From positions 11,189,287 through 11,253,286 of the forward strand of contig OY365807.1 of NCBI GenBank assembly GCA_959347315.1: DNA of 64,000 nucleotides. Direction: 5' to 3'. This document shows positions 32,401 to 45,598 of the stretch, one piece after another; the stretch's first letter is position 1; each line of letters opens with the position of its first letter. A model generated the notes under the pieces. The model worked only from the letters and a program-made list of their open reading frames with translations. It did not search any database and was not told where the DNA came from. The DNA is from Bimastos eiseni. Lineage: Eukaryota; Annelida; Clitellata; Crassiclitellata; Lumbricidae. The position numbers and the translations under genes are program-made.

Positions 32401-35400
32401 GATGGTTCGCAGCCGAACTTTATGTAGAATTGAACGGCACTGAAAAGATTTGAAGACAGAGAAAAAGATGAAAGAGCCGCAGCAGAACACTAAAATGGAT
32501 TCAGAGCGATGATAACTACATTGTACGCTCATGGCACAACTGATATAATTATATGTACTTGGCAGCGGTGTCACATGTTAACTGAAAGGAAGTGCTTGTT
32601 ACTGTTAGCATATAGGCAAAAGAACCGTCGGTTGATATAGTTAATAGAAGAGAGTCATATGTTTAAAATGTAAATGGAAGATAACTTAATACACACGAAC
32701 TTCGCGGAAAAGTCATGACGAAAAATTAATGATTAGATTATACGATGGCGGATTAGACTTTAAGCTTGGTCATACTAGAGTAGCATATGTTTTAGTAAAG
32801 GCTAGAAGAACGTTGGTTATTATATAATGCAATAGAACTGAATCGCAATTCAATAGTGAGGTTTATGCGCGCAGTTCTGCAGCTTATACACAAGAGTTGT
32901 ATCGAATCAGAAGAGCTTTCACAGATACGAAATTGAGATTAACGCCTATTTGCTAGTAGATTAGAGAGAGAAGAAACCAAGGGAATTAGTATTATGAGTA
33001 CATTTTGGCCGGAGTATTTTCAGCCAATGATTTGAGGATGGACATGATAGGCAAGATCAGAATTGACTCAGCTGAACAGGACTAGACTGGACTGGACTGG
33101 ACTAAGGTAAATTGAAATTGAAAAGAATAATAATTTATGAATGGAAAGAAGATGATCACAGAGAGCATAAGAGAATGGAAGACATAGAATCAGACAGATA
33201 ATAAGAGTATAGAACAGGTTTTAAAAAGACTTGACTTTAATCGAAGAGAACAGATTAGATTGGATTCGGTCGAGAACCTAATCACTTCTTACACCGCATG
33301 GCTAAGGTCAAGATCTGGAGTGGTCAGCATTCTCTCTCCCTTCCGGTAGAAGTGCATTGCATTGCCACTAAGCAGATTGCCACACTTCTCCGTCCGATTG
33401 CCACCGCTTCTGATCGCCCACTTCAGGCTGTCCGATTGATGACTCTGGACACCTGACGACAGTAGAGAAAACAAGTATATGGCAGCATACAATGTAATGT
33501 AATAATATATAGAATAAAAGACCATCATGATAATATTAATAATAATTATAATAATAATAGTGATAATAATAATAATTATAATATTCGTTTAAAAGTTTTA
33601 ATAATATCCGTATAATAATAATAATAATAATAGTAAAAACAACAATTCTTTGTAATATTGTTAGTTTACAATTATTTATTCAATCCAGGATGACCATGAT
33701 TTGCAGGTCCCTGATATGCTGGAGATGATAAAAAACATCCAGGCTGGAGAGGCTATGCAGATCACGTAAACTTGCTTGCGGCAGCGAAGAATTGCACCGG
33801 AATGCGTGTAAGCGCTGAATAAGTGCACGCATACGTTGGACAAGATATCTGGTTTATTCATGGCAACGCAATCAATTCCACCCATTGCTGTTAATAGGTC
33901 CAATGGTCTTGCAGTAGAGAGTGGATTGTTGAGAGGAGTATCCTGCACTTGGCATTTGTTCTGGATGCCACTGAAATCACGGGTCTAGAAATCGGGGTGG
34001 GGCCAAGGGAACAAGAACTACGGTAAGATTAGGTCAACAAAACTCCAGAAATGCAGTTGTGCTAAAACCAATCTTTGGCGACACCAAAGAGTCTTCAAAT
34101 ACTGGTGTCTAAGAGAGGAAATTAATTAAAGGCAATTATTTTTTTAATGGCAATTAATTTCATGAATTAACCTACCATCGAAGTCTTCGTTGAAGAACTT
34201 TGGATGAAGCTTAGCTGCTGTGCACATCTCTCCCTCGTATCCTTCGTCACATTGACAGAACATTCCATGGATGCACGATCCATGTCCGTTGCAATGTTCC
34301 CTGCACTGCATCCCAATGTAAACGTTGTCCAAGGCCCAGACGGTAGATGGCTCTAGTGCACGAAATCGTCCCTGGTACCATCGAAAGCGAGCCACCCTAT
34401 TAAGTACAATAGAAATTAGCAACTTCTTTTGTAAGCAGTAATAAAGTAGTACAGTACACTCAATTGTTAGTAACTAGCATCTATAATGAATTGTATCGAC
34501 TTATCTTGCGATCGATATTCTCACCTACATCGCTCAGTCACTGTACTCATTATAGGAACATAACTCGCTATAGAAGGCATCAGAAGAGCATAGATCCAGA
34601 AACATTGATGCTCTAACCGCCTAGTAAGTGTTTAATCCTTGACTTATGGCCTGACAGTAGTCGTCGTCGTCGTCATCATTGACTTTTGCATCTTTGTTTA
34701 TCGTATCGGTAAGTGATGATCCGTTACCCGCAAAGAGGAATCCCGTTGAGTGGAATGATGATGCGCTGCCAATAGGGAGTCGTTCCAGGGTAATAGATGG
34801 TGCCTGGAATCTCCTGGTCGTCACAGGGTGGAAGAGACGTCGACGAACAAGGTGGAACAACCAATCGCCAGGACTTTCCATAGTCCGTCGAATATTCTAG
34901 ACGAACGGGATGGAGGTCATTGGACTCAGAGGAGCATCCGATGTTCACCTGGAACACAAAGCCAAAGGAAAAAGATAATAAAACATTACATTATCAATGT
35001 CTCCTTCGTGGACATCATTATTTTTGTCATAACAGTCACTAACTTCATCATAATCTCAATGTCTTTGCATCCTCCTCCTCCTCCTCCTCAAAGAGTCTTT
35101 TTATTTTTCACCATTATTATTATCAGCAGCATAATCAACAGCAGCGACAGCAGTAGCAACAACATCATCATCATCATGATCGTCTACGTCTTTGTCGTCG
35201 TCATCATAATCATCACTCCCACCATCAACGACGTCTTCATCATCATTATGCCAATGAACTTAGAATGTGAGGTACGTCAAATTGGAGAATGGACATGTCG
35301 TTGATGCTGATGTCACGAGTCGTGATGTAATGGTCACCCTCCCCTTCAGTAAACGTCAGAGCGAATATTCCAGCTGCTAGACTATCTGACCTACAGAGAA

Positions 35401-38400
35401 ACCAACATCATACCAATCCAAACAAATCCTATTTAAACGGATCGTATCTAGTCTCATCCATTCTCGAATAATCTAAACCAAACATATAATTATGATATGA
35501 TATAATCTTGTCCAATTTAATACAATCTATAAATGATGTAACCATAATCTCAAATCCTGTATAATTGTTTACATATTAGCTAAGACAGTTACAAGTAAAC
35601 CCATCAATAAATAATAATCGTGCAACATAGGCCTAACTAACAAACCCAGTCTGTTGAGGTTTCTATATGATCGCAATGCATCAATGCACCAAATGCAGAC
35701 AATACTAGTCCAGTTGCGTCCGCGTGCTCACAACAGGTCAGGTCTGTTCCACGGGCTGATGATTTCATCCGGTGTGGCTTTATTATAAGATTACTATATC
35801 AGCCCCATTGACTCCTATCCCCGCATCCCCATTGAATTTTCCTCCTGCCCCACCTTCAGTTGCCATCCGGCATATTTTATTTAGATGCTTTCGACAGATC
35901 ATGTAAATAGACGTGTTTTTTCGTACCTTTTAATTTGTACATGACGTGCGTTTGCAGACGTCTGATTAAATAATATACTTACTTACTTACTTACTTCTAA
36001 TTATGACAAGACAATGACTTTGACCTACTGTTTGATTCGAGAATACGATTTGGGTTGAAGCGACCATCGATTGAATACGCCAACTCTATTATGGCAGTGC
36101 TATAATAGAAGCCAACAGATAAAACTAGACCAGTCTAAACTAGACCAGACTAGATTAGTCTAGATATGAGACCAGATAAGGTTAGTTTCGATACCTGGTG
36201 TTAAAGGCGCAGTACTCGGCAATCTTGCCACCAGGCCAGAATGGCCACTCGTCGTGACTTGGAGCCAGATCAAAAGACTCGTAAAGCATATCTGGATTCA
36301 TCAGCGACCCTCCTATGTGGACATCGTCTATGGCCCAGATGGATCTCATGTTCCCTACAACCAGTCACGACAAAACAGGCTCCATTACAATTCTCACGTA
36401 CAAAGCCTAAAATTTTGCGATTTACTCAACAAAGTGATGCTCACAACATTAACAAATGGTTAGACGTTGTCCAACAATGCGTATGTGTATACGAGGCCTT
36501 TGTAAGCATATTGTGTATTTTACCAATTATTGTGTTCAACTTGCATTTTCCAACAGGTTAAAGTTTTTTAACTATTGTTTCACTTGAAGCGACAAACGAT
36601 TAATGCCTTTAAGTTAAGCATAAATGCGACGGTGCACTACAAGTGATTATATAATTTTAGTCATCAGGGCTTTCCCATAGCCATTTGGAGACTAACATTG
36701 CTCTCCCGCCTCAGCAGACAATTACTTGACGGCGTAATTTGTCCAATGCCTACGATGCCTCAACCTGGCGAGGCAGCTTCAGTCGACTCTGACTTTTGGT
36801 CTCCACCACTGAACATCCGTGCATATTGCACATACATGCTTTGTACCAGCTGGTGCCAGTCCCATGCCTGGCTGGAGTAGGAGGACAACGCAAGTGGTCT
36901 CTGTTTCTGTATACATAGCGCCGTTTAATTAGTAAAACACGCTCACACATCTAGAAAATTACGTAACATCGTCTTAAGAGACTTTCCTGCTCGCAAGTTG
37001 AAATATGATACACAAAATAGGTTTAAAATGCGTGAATAATTAGTCTTTCATTGCTCTACTTCCAAGAACTTATCAACACTAAAAATAAATTTCGCTGTAT
37101 ATATACAAGATAAAACAAGTATTAAGGGCCCTACTAGAGCGTTAGGCTATTTTACTTACCTCCATGTTCAGGCTGCCAGAAGCGAAATCGAGTTGCATTA
37201 GTCAGCGCTGGTGTAGGAAGACGAACCAAGAAGTACCTTGACCAGTTTGTAAAAAGACATGTTAAAATAGTGTGGCATAGTAATGTCTGCGTGTCCACAC
37301 AAATATTCGTGTCATCCTCGCCTGAACTTACTGTCTCAATATGATTACATGTAGTGATAGATACCTGCTTATGTACTTACTCATTTCCTTGCTCGATCAC
37401 TTATTTACTTACTTATTACAGTTAGATGTCTCAGTCACGAAACTCCGCCACTGCTCGCTCACTGACAGTGCCAGTCCCAAGCCTGGATGAAGGAGGAGGG
37501 CGTCGCTAATGATCTTTGTTATAGAGTCGTTAAACTGAAACTACCAGACTGAGTATCGTTCATTCCTCGCCGCGTATCCTTTCCCACAGGGTCGAACGTC
37601 CATTGTGCAGTGAGAAAGTCTTGTTGTGGTTAGTCCTACTGGAATTGATTGACCAGAACTCCTTCTTCGCTTCGTTTTCGTTATGGCCTGAAAACCTCTT
37701 GGTTTAATGATGATGGTGGTTGTGTGACGTTTCATTCACGAAGAAGTTACAAATAATATGTTTGTGACGTGCATCCTCTTATATTGCAAATTAAAACTAT
37801 CCACCTGCTTACTTGCTTAATTTTAAACTCACTTGCTCTATTCTAACTTGTGCATCTGGTTACTTTTGACTTGTTTGCTTACTGACTTGGTGCCCAAACC
37901 TCAGTCCCACTGGAGATCCCCCCATTTCATTCCCCCGTATACTCTTGACGTGAGCCTACTTTGGTTCGCCATCGCTGTGGTAATGAACTTCGTGTAGGTA
38001 CTTCCAGAGTATTCCACCGTTGATAGAGTACTGTATGAGTACTTGATGGTTCTTTGGCCAATCGTTGACCTGGTTGTGGCAGCCATACTTGAAGGAGAAC
38101 TGGAGGTATAGAGCCATTGAAACGTCCATATCCACAGTTACAACCATACGAACACTGTCCTGTAGCAATGCAATTCAAAGTCAACGCAATGCATTGTGAT
38201 ACAATGTAATGCTATGCAACTTATAGGTAACAGAATGTGATCAAATCGTTGCAGAGTAATGTATTCCAAAATATTATGACATGGCGTCGATTAATAGGTC
38301 ATAAGGCATTGTGTTCTGGCATTTATGTTGCTCCAGTTGAAGGACATAGGTCTCACAACGATTTGAAGCTGGGTCAATTGAAACTAAGGTGACCACTCTT

Positions 38401-41400
38401 GATCGAATCGTCAGTGGAACATTACTGACCAACAATCAACAATATTGACGACAATATTATTTAAATACATATTCTTACATTAGTACATTATTTTGTCTAC
38501 ATTTGCTGAATAAGTAAATTAACTCAAATCATTCAAGTATAATTATTTTAGCAATTTTAATTACATTGCTGGTCTAAGTATTAAGCTCAATTAAATAAAA
38601 TTTAAGAAAATTCATGGATATGAATTTCAATCCTTACCTTATAGAATGCCAGGGCCTTCCCTGAGACGACTGTATCGCAGACACCGGAAACATCTCCGCC
38701 GTAGACCTCGGCCCATCTATCTGACTGGACGCCATCCTCAAAGTCATCTCTCAAGGTCATCGGCAGCTGGATCGATGGAACGCAGAACTCACCCATGAAG
38801 CCTGGATCACAACTGACGATCCAGAAATACAGGTATTAAAAACCATCAGAGGATTGGTAAGATATAATGTAATGTAATCGAATATTTATATAGCGCTCTT
38901 TCTAAGTACCTGCTGAGAAGCGCAATTCATCTAAGATGACGAAATCATGCACACATAACCATAACTATGTGTTTTATTTATCAATACATACATAATTACA
39001 TACGTACGCCTCTGATGCATACATGCAGAAATACATAGATACACTGATTGATGCATCATGCATCGATTGACTGATAAACTAAAAAGATTGATGGGTTGAT
39101 TAGTTGATCAATTGATTGAATGCTTAATTGTGGGTAGCGATATGTGATCGATGCGTAATTCATGCTTGGAAGACCGTTGAGTTCTTCGTTCTCTTTTTAG
39201 TGTCGGGCTTCTGGTGCCCCATGCAAGCACCTCAACCAAGCGGCACCGCACCTTCTCAGTAGTTGGCTCTTCCACCTGAAACGCATTCTCCTTAGAGATG
39301 CGATTGCTGCCACGAAGTAATACGCCTTTGTCTTACAAGTTGCATAAGACTGATCGACTTCTATCGCCGTGGTTGAGCTGAAAGCACCTCCAATAAAGAA
39401 GACTTCTGAGGGAGCGCTATATAAATGTTAAAATGAATGAATGAATGTCTGAGAAGACTACTCACACGCAGACACCGTGATCACATGAACCGTGACCTGA
39501 ACACATCCATGGACATCCCTCTCCCAGATAGATGTTATCCAGAGCCCACACGTTTCCACGAAGAGTCACCGTCTGCTGAAGCCAGCGAAATCTTGTTCCA
39601 GGTGACCTAAAGGTAGGCACAGGTAGATTTGGATTATATTAAGCTAAGATAAATCACAACGTGGCTGAAAACAGTAAAGATGACCTAAACTGCTTACCAA
39701 CAGAGGCTGGTAGATCGGGTTAGGCAAGTTGTCTTTCTAGACTGAGGCACATGAAAATAAAAAACACAATTATATATCCATAGGTGTAATTATGTAGAGT
39801 GTTATGATGCCAATAAAAAAGGAAGGTGAAAGATAAATTTTTCATTTCTGCAGAAAATTCGACAGTACTTAGTTTCAATTGTGTTTAACGGTGCACAAGC
39901 GTTTCCCAATCTTTTTTTGGCCGTGGAACCCTTTTGGCCTTGAGTTTTTTGGCGGAACCCTCGTCCAAAGCTAAACTAAGTCGTTGGTGGATGCAGATGC
40001 TTCAGAATGCAGACAAATATGGATACATGTAGGCCTTGATCGGATCAATAACAACACAAATATCGATGACATATATATTCCCTTTCATAGGCAATTTATA
40101 CATGTGCAGTTATACACAGTACGTTAAGCAAAATGCGTTCATTTGTTCTCATTGAAAGTTTTCCGTGGAATCTTTGTCTTCACCTCATGGAACCCTAGCC
40201 CTCGGAACTCAGTTTGGGAAACGCTGATGCACAGTGTATATAACTATGTTTTCTACGGTTAAGCGTATTCCCAACTCACACAGCTCCTGTTGGAAGATAG
40301 AGGGTCACCCTTGTCCAGTTGGAGAAAGTTTCTGAGGTGAAATCGTTTCCCAAGTGGTATCCACTGCAGTCTTTGACAGAGGGCGAGCAGGGTTCGAGGA
40401 CAGGGTGCCACGTTCGTCCCATGTCAATCGAGTATTGCAGCAGAATAGTGTAGAGGGTAGAGTAGGTTCCAGAGCAACCCATGGCAATGTCGAACTGAAG
40501 GAAGGTCGATGATGATACAATGTAATCCCAGGTCTCCGCGAAACGCATCAATCCTGCAGTTTAGAAAACGATTGAAAGTCGATGAGTAAAGATTATTATC
40601 TAATCCATTCTCATTAGGAGTGAACAAGCCATAAGTCCATGAATGATCTTTAATCTAATTCAAGATAGCCTCGACTAGTCAAGAATAAACTGATAAACTA
40701 CTCTAGCTAACCTAATCTAGCTTATCTAATTAGTTCCTGTGATGATCTGACCTCACCTATTCTAACCTGACCTGACCTAATTCGTTATAACCTGCCTTAG
40801 AACTAATTAAATCGAGCGCCTATTGTTCTAATCCAATCAGATGTGATCTAAAGAGATCCGATGTACTGTAGTCCAATTTAATTCAGATGGATTCCAAATT
40901 TGACTAGAATAGAATTGGATGATTTTTTTATCTTTCCACATAAAATCTGATACTTGCAAGTTACAATTAATCGCTTCTGTTCAGCTGTAATCTTAATGCT
41001 CCTAATATGTATCATATTTGCTTAAGCTTCATTACATCATATCTCAATAAAATGATATGATATCAGATTTGATTAGATTAGAAAAAGAGTTACGACCGTT
41101 TTTGCTGAATTCGAGCGCGTTGTTTTTCGACTGGCACGTGATCTTCGGAACTGCATTCATTGCCATGTACCAGATATCGTTCTGAAATGAACTGAAGTCG
41201 TCCTGGAAGCCATGAGTGGCTGACTCGTTGATGGCGATCACCACATCATCCACGGCCCACTCGGCAGGTCGACTCTCTACAGGAGACAGTGCCTCATAAT
41301 GTAGTGTAGTAGAATCGAGTGTAACATTGCGGTGCAAATAGTGTAAGGTATTGTAACCATGTAATGTTGCATTGAAAATGATACAGTGCAATGTAATGCA

Positions 41401-44400
41401 CTATTGCATTTAAGAGTGCAGTGTAAGGTAAGATCGTACGTTTGTGCAGCCACAAATGCACTTCTAAACAGTGAAACCAAATATAGAGTACATCACCCAT
41501 ACATCACAGTTCTACTGTTCTGTCACTTCACATAATGTATCGTTATGCTACATTATGTTACATTGTAACATTAGACATATTTGGTTGAAATAAACAGAGG
41601 GTAAGGCTGACCTGGTTGGGTCAGAGGTTGCCACCACCTGAAAGAGGTCATATTCGTCTTGGCTGCTTGTGGTAGGTTAATGCTGACGACTTGTGGCTGT
41701 ACACTGAGCACAAAGGGATCAAGAATGCGGAGGATGTGCCAAGCGATGCCGTTGTTTGTTGTGTAGTCGACCACGACGCCTTCTTTCCGGTTGACTGGTT
41801 TTCTGCAGTGCAGCTGGTTCTCCTTGTTGCCAATGCGGATCGAAAACTGAAGGATTCTGAAACAGAAGAGTCTTTTATAATTTAAATATAAATATCTATG
41901 CTGAGATCATAAGAAAACAAGTAAGAATAAGTGCGAAGATGATGCGAACAGTATTGTGTAGAGCATTGCACACGTGATACAATTTCATTCATATGATCAT
42001 AATTAGGTGAAAAACAGAATATTTGTGCATTAAGTTTAACCAATTTCAATGATGTTTTTGCCACAACGAAAGTCAATTTCTCATCAATAATTTAATTCCT
42101 AACACTGCACGACAAAGAAAGGAAACTTCCTACATTTTAAATTGTTTCGTTCTAAAGTTTAAACAAAATTCTCAAACATTTGCAGCTATTCATTCATCAC
42201 ATAACAGGAGAAGGAAAAGTTTATCGTTGACCGCAATTACAATTATCTCACTAAAACAAAAAAATGTGAAAATTTTGATTATTTAAAAGATTAATAATGG
42301 AACTTGATGCTGAATCGAATATCGCAACGTACATTATGTGTGTCGTGTCAACAGGAATGGTTCGGGCCTCGCGAGCCCCAACGCCATCGAAGTAGAGGGA
42401 GTTTCCGCTGGCTATGACTCCGCATCCCCGTCCAAGGTGACCTCCAATTACCCTATCCCAGAGACCACCTGGACGGCTGCTGTCTTCGAAGCGATCAATC
42501 ATTCCATGCCGAAACGTTTCGCTGTTCCAGCATCCGATTCCTAGAGTTTAGAATCATTTATTGGTTTAGAAACCAGTTAAAAGCCACTGTATTGGACCAG
42601 GTCACGTAAGTAAAACAGCATGAGGGAAGGTAAACAACGGTAAAGTGAGATAACGTAAAGTGCGATACGGTAAGGTTTGAATTGTAAAGTAGTGTAACTA
42701 GAATCAGTCAAGGTAGGGCACGTGGGAAAGTATAATGTAAGTGAAAACAACTGATAAGATACGTCAAGAATGAGGTTAATTGAAGTGAAGGTGAAGCAAG
42801 GAAATTGGGGGCGGAGATAAGAAATCAGAAATTGTGCTACATAAGTACCACACCACAATGAACGGACGAACTAAGGAATGAATGAGATACAGACCCACAA
42901 ACCCGGGTTCGCAATTGCAAGTTCCTGAGACGCAGAGTCCATGTCCGTTGCACATTTCGGGACAGGGTGGTCCTATATAGACGTCGTCGATGGCAAAACT
43001 CGAGGCTGGGTCACCCTTCTGCCACCAACGAAAATTGGTTCGTCTGAAAGGAGACAATTATCTAACTTCATCTAATCTAATCGACTTACTTATATAGCGC
43101 CTCTATCTTTATTCCCAAGTTATCAGTCTACACCTCGGCGGTTTATCAAGTAACTAAACACAGACACATATTATTCAAGCGAATTTTATATAGGGTGATC
43201 TCTAACTTTTACTTGGAAAACACAAGTACTACCAGAGCCACGTATTTCGCTGGGATTTTATTCCAGGCGTAATGTCCTGTGTATATGTGTAGGCCTATAT
43301 ATTTAATGTGTCGTTTAATATTTGTTAATATGCATGAATGTCAAACCGCAGTCAATTAGACTCTCATTTTATTGAACATTTACGTATGTTAGTGCGACCA
43401 CAAACTTTAACTATAGATATTACTGTCTGCTGCAGGTATAAAGTAGTTCTCGCATGTTGTAGGCAGTTGCTTACCTGTGTATTTGTACATAATATTAATT
43501 ACATTCGTTTAATATTGAGTGAACATCATCAAATTATTTTCGTTTTCAGCACTCCGTGGAATAGAATCTCCTGAATCAGCCTCGTAGTCTATGATCTGTA
43601 CGCTTTCAGTCTTACTTCGCGGTGATTTGGCTGTCGAGAGGCAGAACAACAGTCCTCCATTGTCCATACGGTCCTGGAAAGTAGGTGCTTCCATCGGTGT
43701 AAGAGGCGACGCATTGGTTGTCGACATAACACGGCTTCTCAACCAGGGACCAGGTTCTACCTGCATCATGACTGAACTGGAGTAGCACAGGTTGCTGGTA
43801 GGAGAAGGACTGACTGCAACCGACGTTTATCTACAATTGTGCAATATCATTTACTAGTCTATTGCTTCACATAGTGTGTGTATGCGTTTACATAGCATGT
43901 GTGCATCATGTGTGTATCATGTGTGTATCATGTGTGTATCATGTGTGTATCATGTGTGTATCATGTGTGTATCATGTGTGTATCATGTGTGTATCATGTG
44001 TGTATCATGTGTGTATCATGTGTGTATCATGTGTGTATCATGTGTGTATCATGTGTGTATCATGTGTGTATCATGTGTGTATCATGTGTGTATCATGTGT
44101 GTATGTATGAATGCATGTGTTTATCTACCTGTATGTCATTCCTTATATACACCAAGGCTTTCAAGTCAAAATGGAGGAGATAGCCACCACTGTATGTAGG
44201 ATTATACATACAGTAATCATAACGTAAAGATAGATAGTATAAAGATATGCTTAAATGCATACTTGCATACATTATACATATAAGACATGTCTGCATGCAT
44301 ACAAACATGAAAAACATGGCCTACACGCATTCATGGAGACATATATTGTTTAGATCTGTTGGGTAGCTACGTTTAGCGTCTTTGAGAGGTTCTTATAAGG

Positions 44401-45559
44401 CGCTATATAAATTGCCTAATACATACCTGAAACTGTAAGACGTCGTTTGTGCTCAAGTCGAGGTCTTTGGTCGTGGCAAACTTATCGTTTGGCTGAGCCA
44501 TAAACATCAGAGTGTTGTCCTTTGAGCCACAGAACGGAGCCAACATCGCGTCCGTCACAGTCAACCACAGACCCAGCGGATCATCTCCCAGAGGCTCATC
44601 GTTCAACTGAAAATAATAACAGGATGATCATGGCATTGGCTGATAACTTAGCTGAAACATAAAACTGATTAAATTAAATTAAACGAATTCCAGACATCTG
44701 CCTTATCAAATTCACCTCAACTGACCTAAGCGAAGCTTGCTGCACCAACCTTATGAAAATTTACCTTCACCCAGCTGCTCCATTTGTCGTGTTTCCCCCG
44801 CATTACTCCTCCTTGTCTTATCTCATCCCTATCTTGCCCTGCCCTGCCCTACCCTACCCTACCCTACCCTACCTATCACAGTTTGCCTCAGATTCTTTAA
44901 CTCTTAGTGAGATCCTTGAGACATAGATATAAAACTCTACATTTTTTGGCTGGAAGTCGTCTTCGAGGTGTTTCATATTTTCATATCTCGAGATGACGAT
45001 TTCATCGAGAGCCCATTGATCGAAATCCTGTCCCGAGTGTTGTGGCTGCCACCAGCGAAACCTAGCGCTCGCCGCCCTAGCATCCGGTGGGATATCCACG
45101 TGTACGAGCCTACAGGACAGAAATGACCAAAGGGCGATTAAGTCAATGTAAGGGCAGGTAGTGTACAATAAGATGAAGTAAATGTTCTAAGGTTAGGAAG
45201 CAATGAGTCAAGGAAAGACAGTGTAAGGTATTTAAGGATAAGAAGTGACAATGTTGGCAAGGATGAATAACTGAAGTCATGTAATGAAAGACATGGTAAG
45301 ATAGTCGAGGATATACAAAACAGCACCGAAGCTTAATACCATGCCCGTGTTATACATTCTGTTCAATTGCTGATTGCATCTCCACGCTTCACCATTGCTT
45401 CTGAATCGTTGATTCGAGTCATCAACTGTCTAGGAATTACAACACTCAAATCTCGTTAATTATCAATGTTATTTTTTACTGGATGTGCTTCTATTCTATC
45501 AGGAGGAAAAAATTGTCTGGATATAGTCAATAACAACTGGGTCGGCTACGTTTCATCCG

Positions 45560-45598
<39 letters not shown>

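Noticed and set aside
43862..44104. Possible CRISPR-like array because of regular repeats
   Set aside because: Repeats are 11 bp with no spacers, in a eukaryotic intron.
43862..44199. Cys/Val/Ser/His repeat frames
   Set aside because: Product of the 11-bp tandem array inside a reelin intron.
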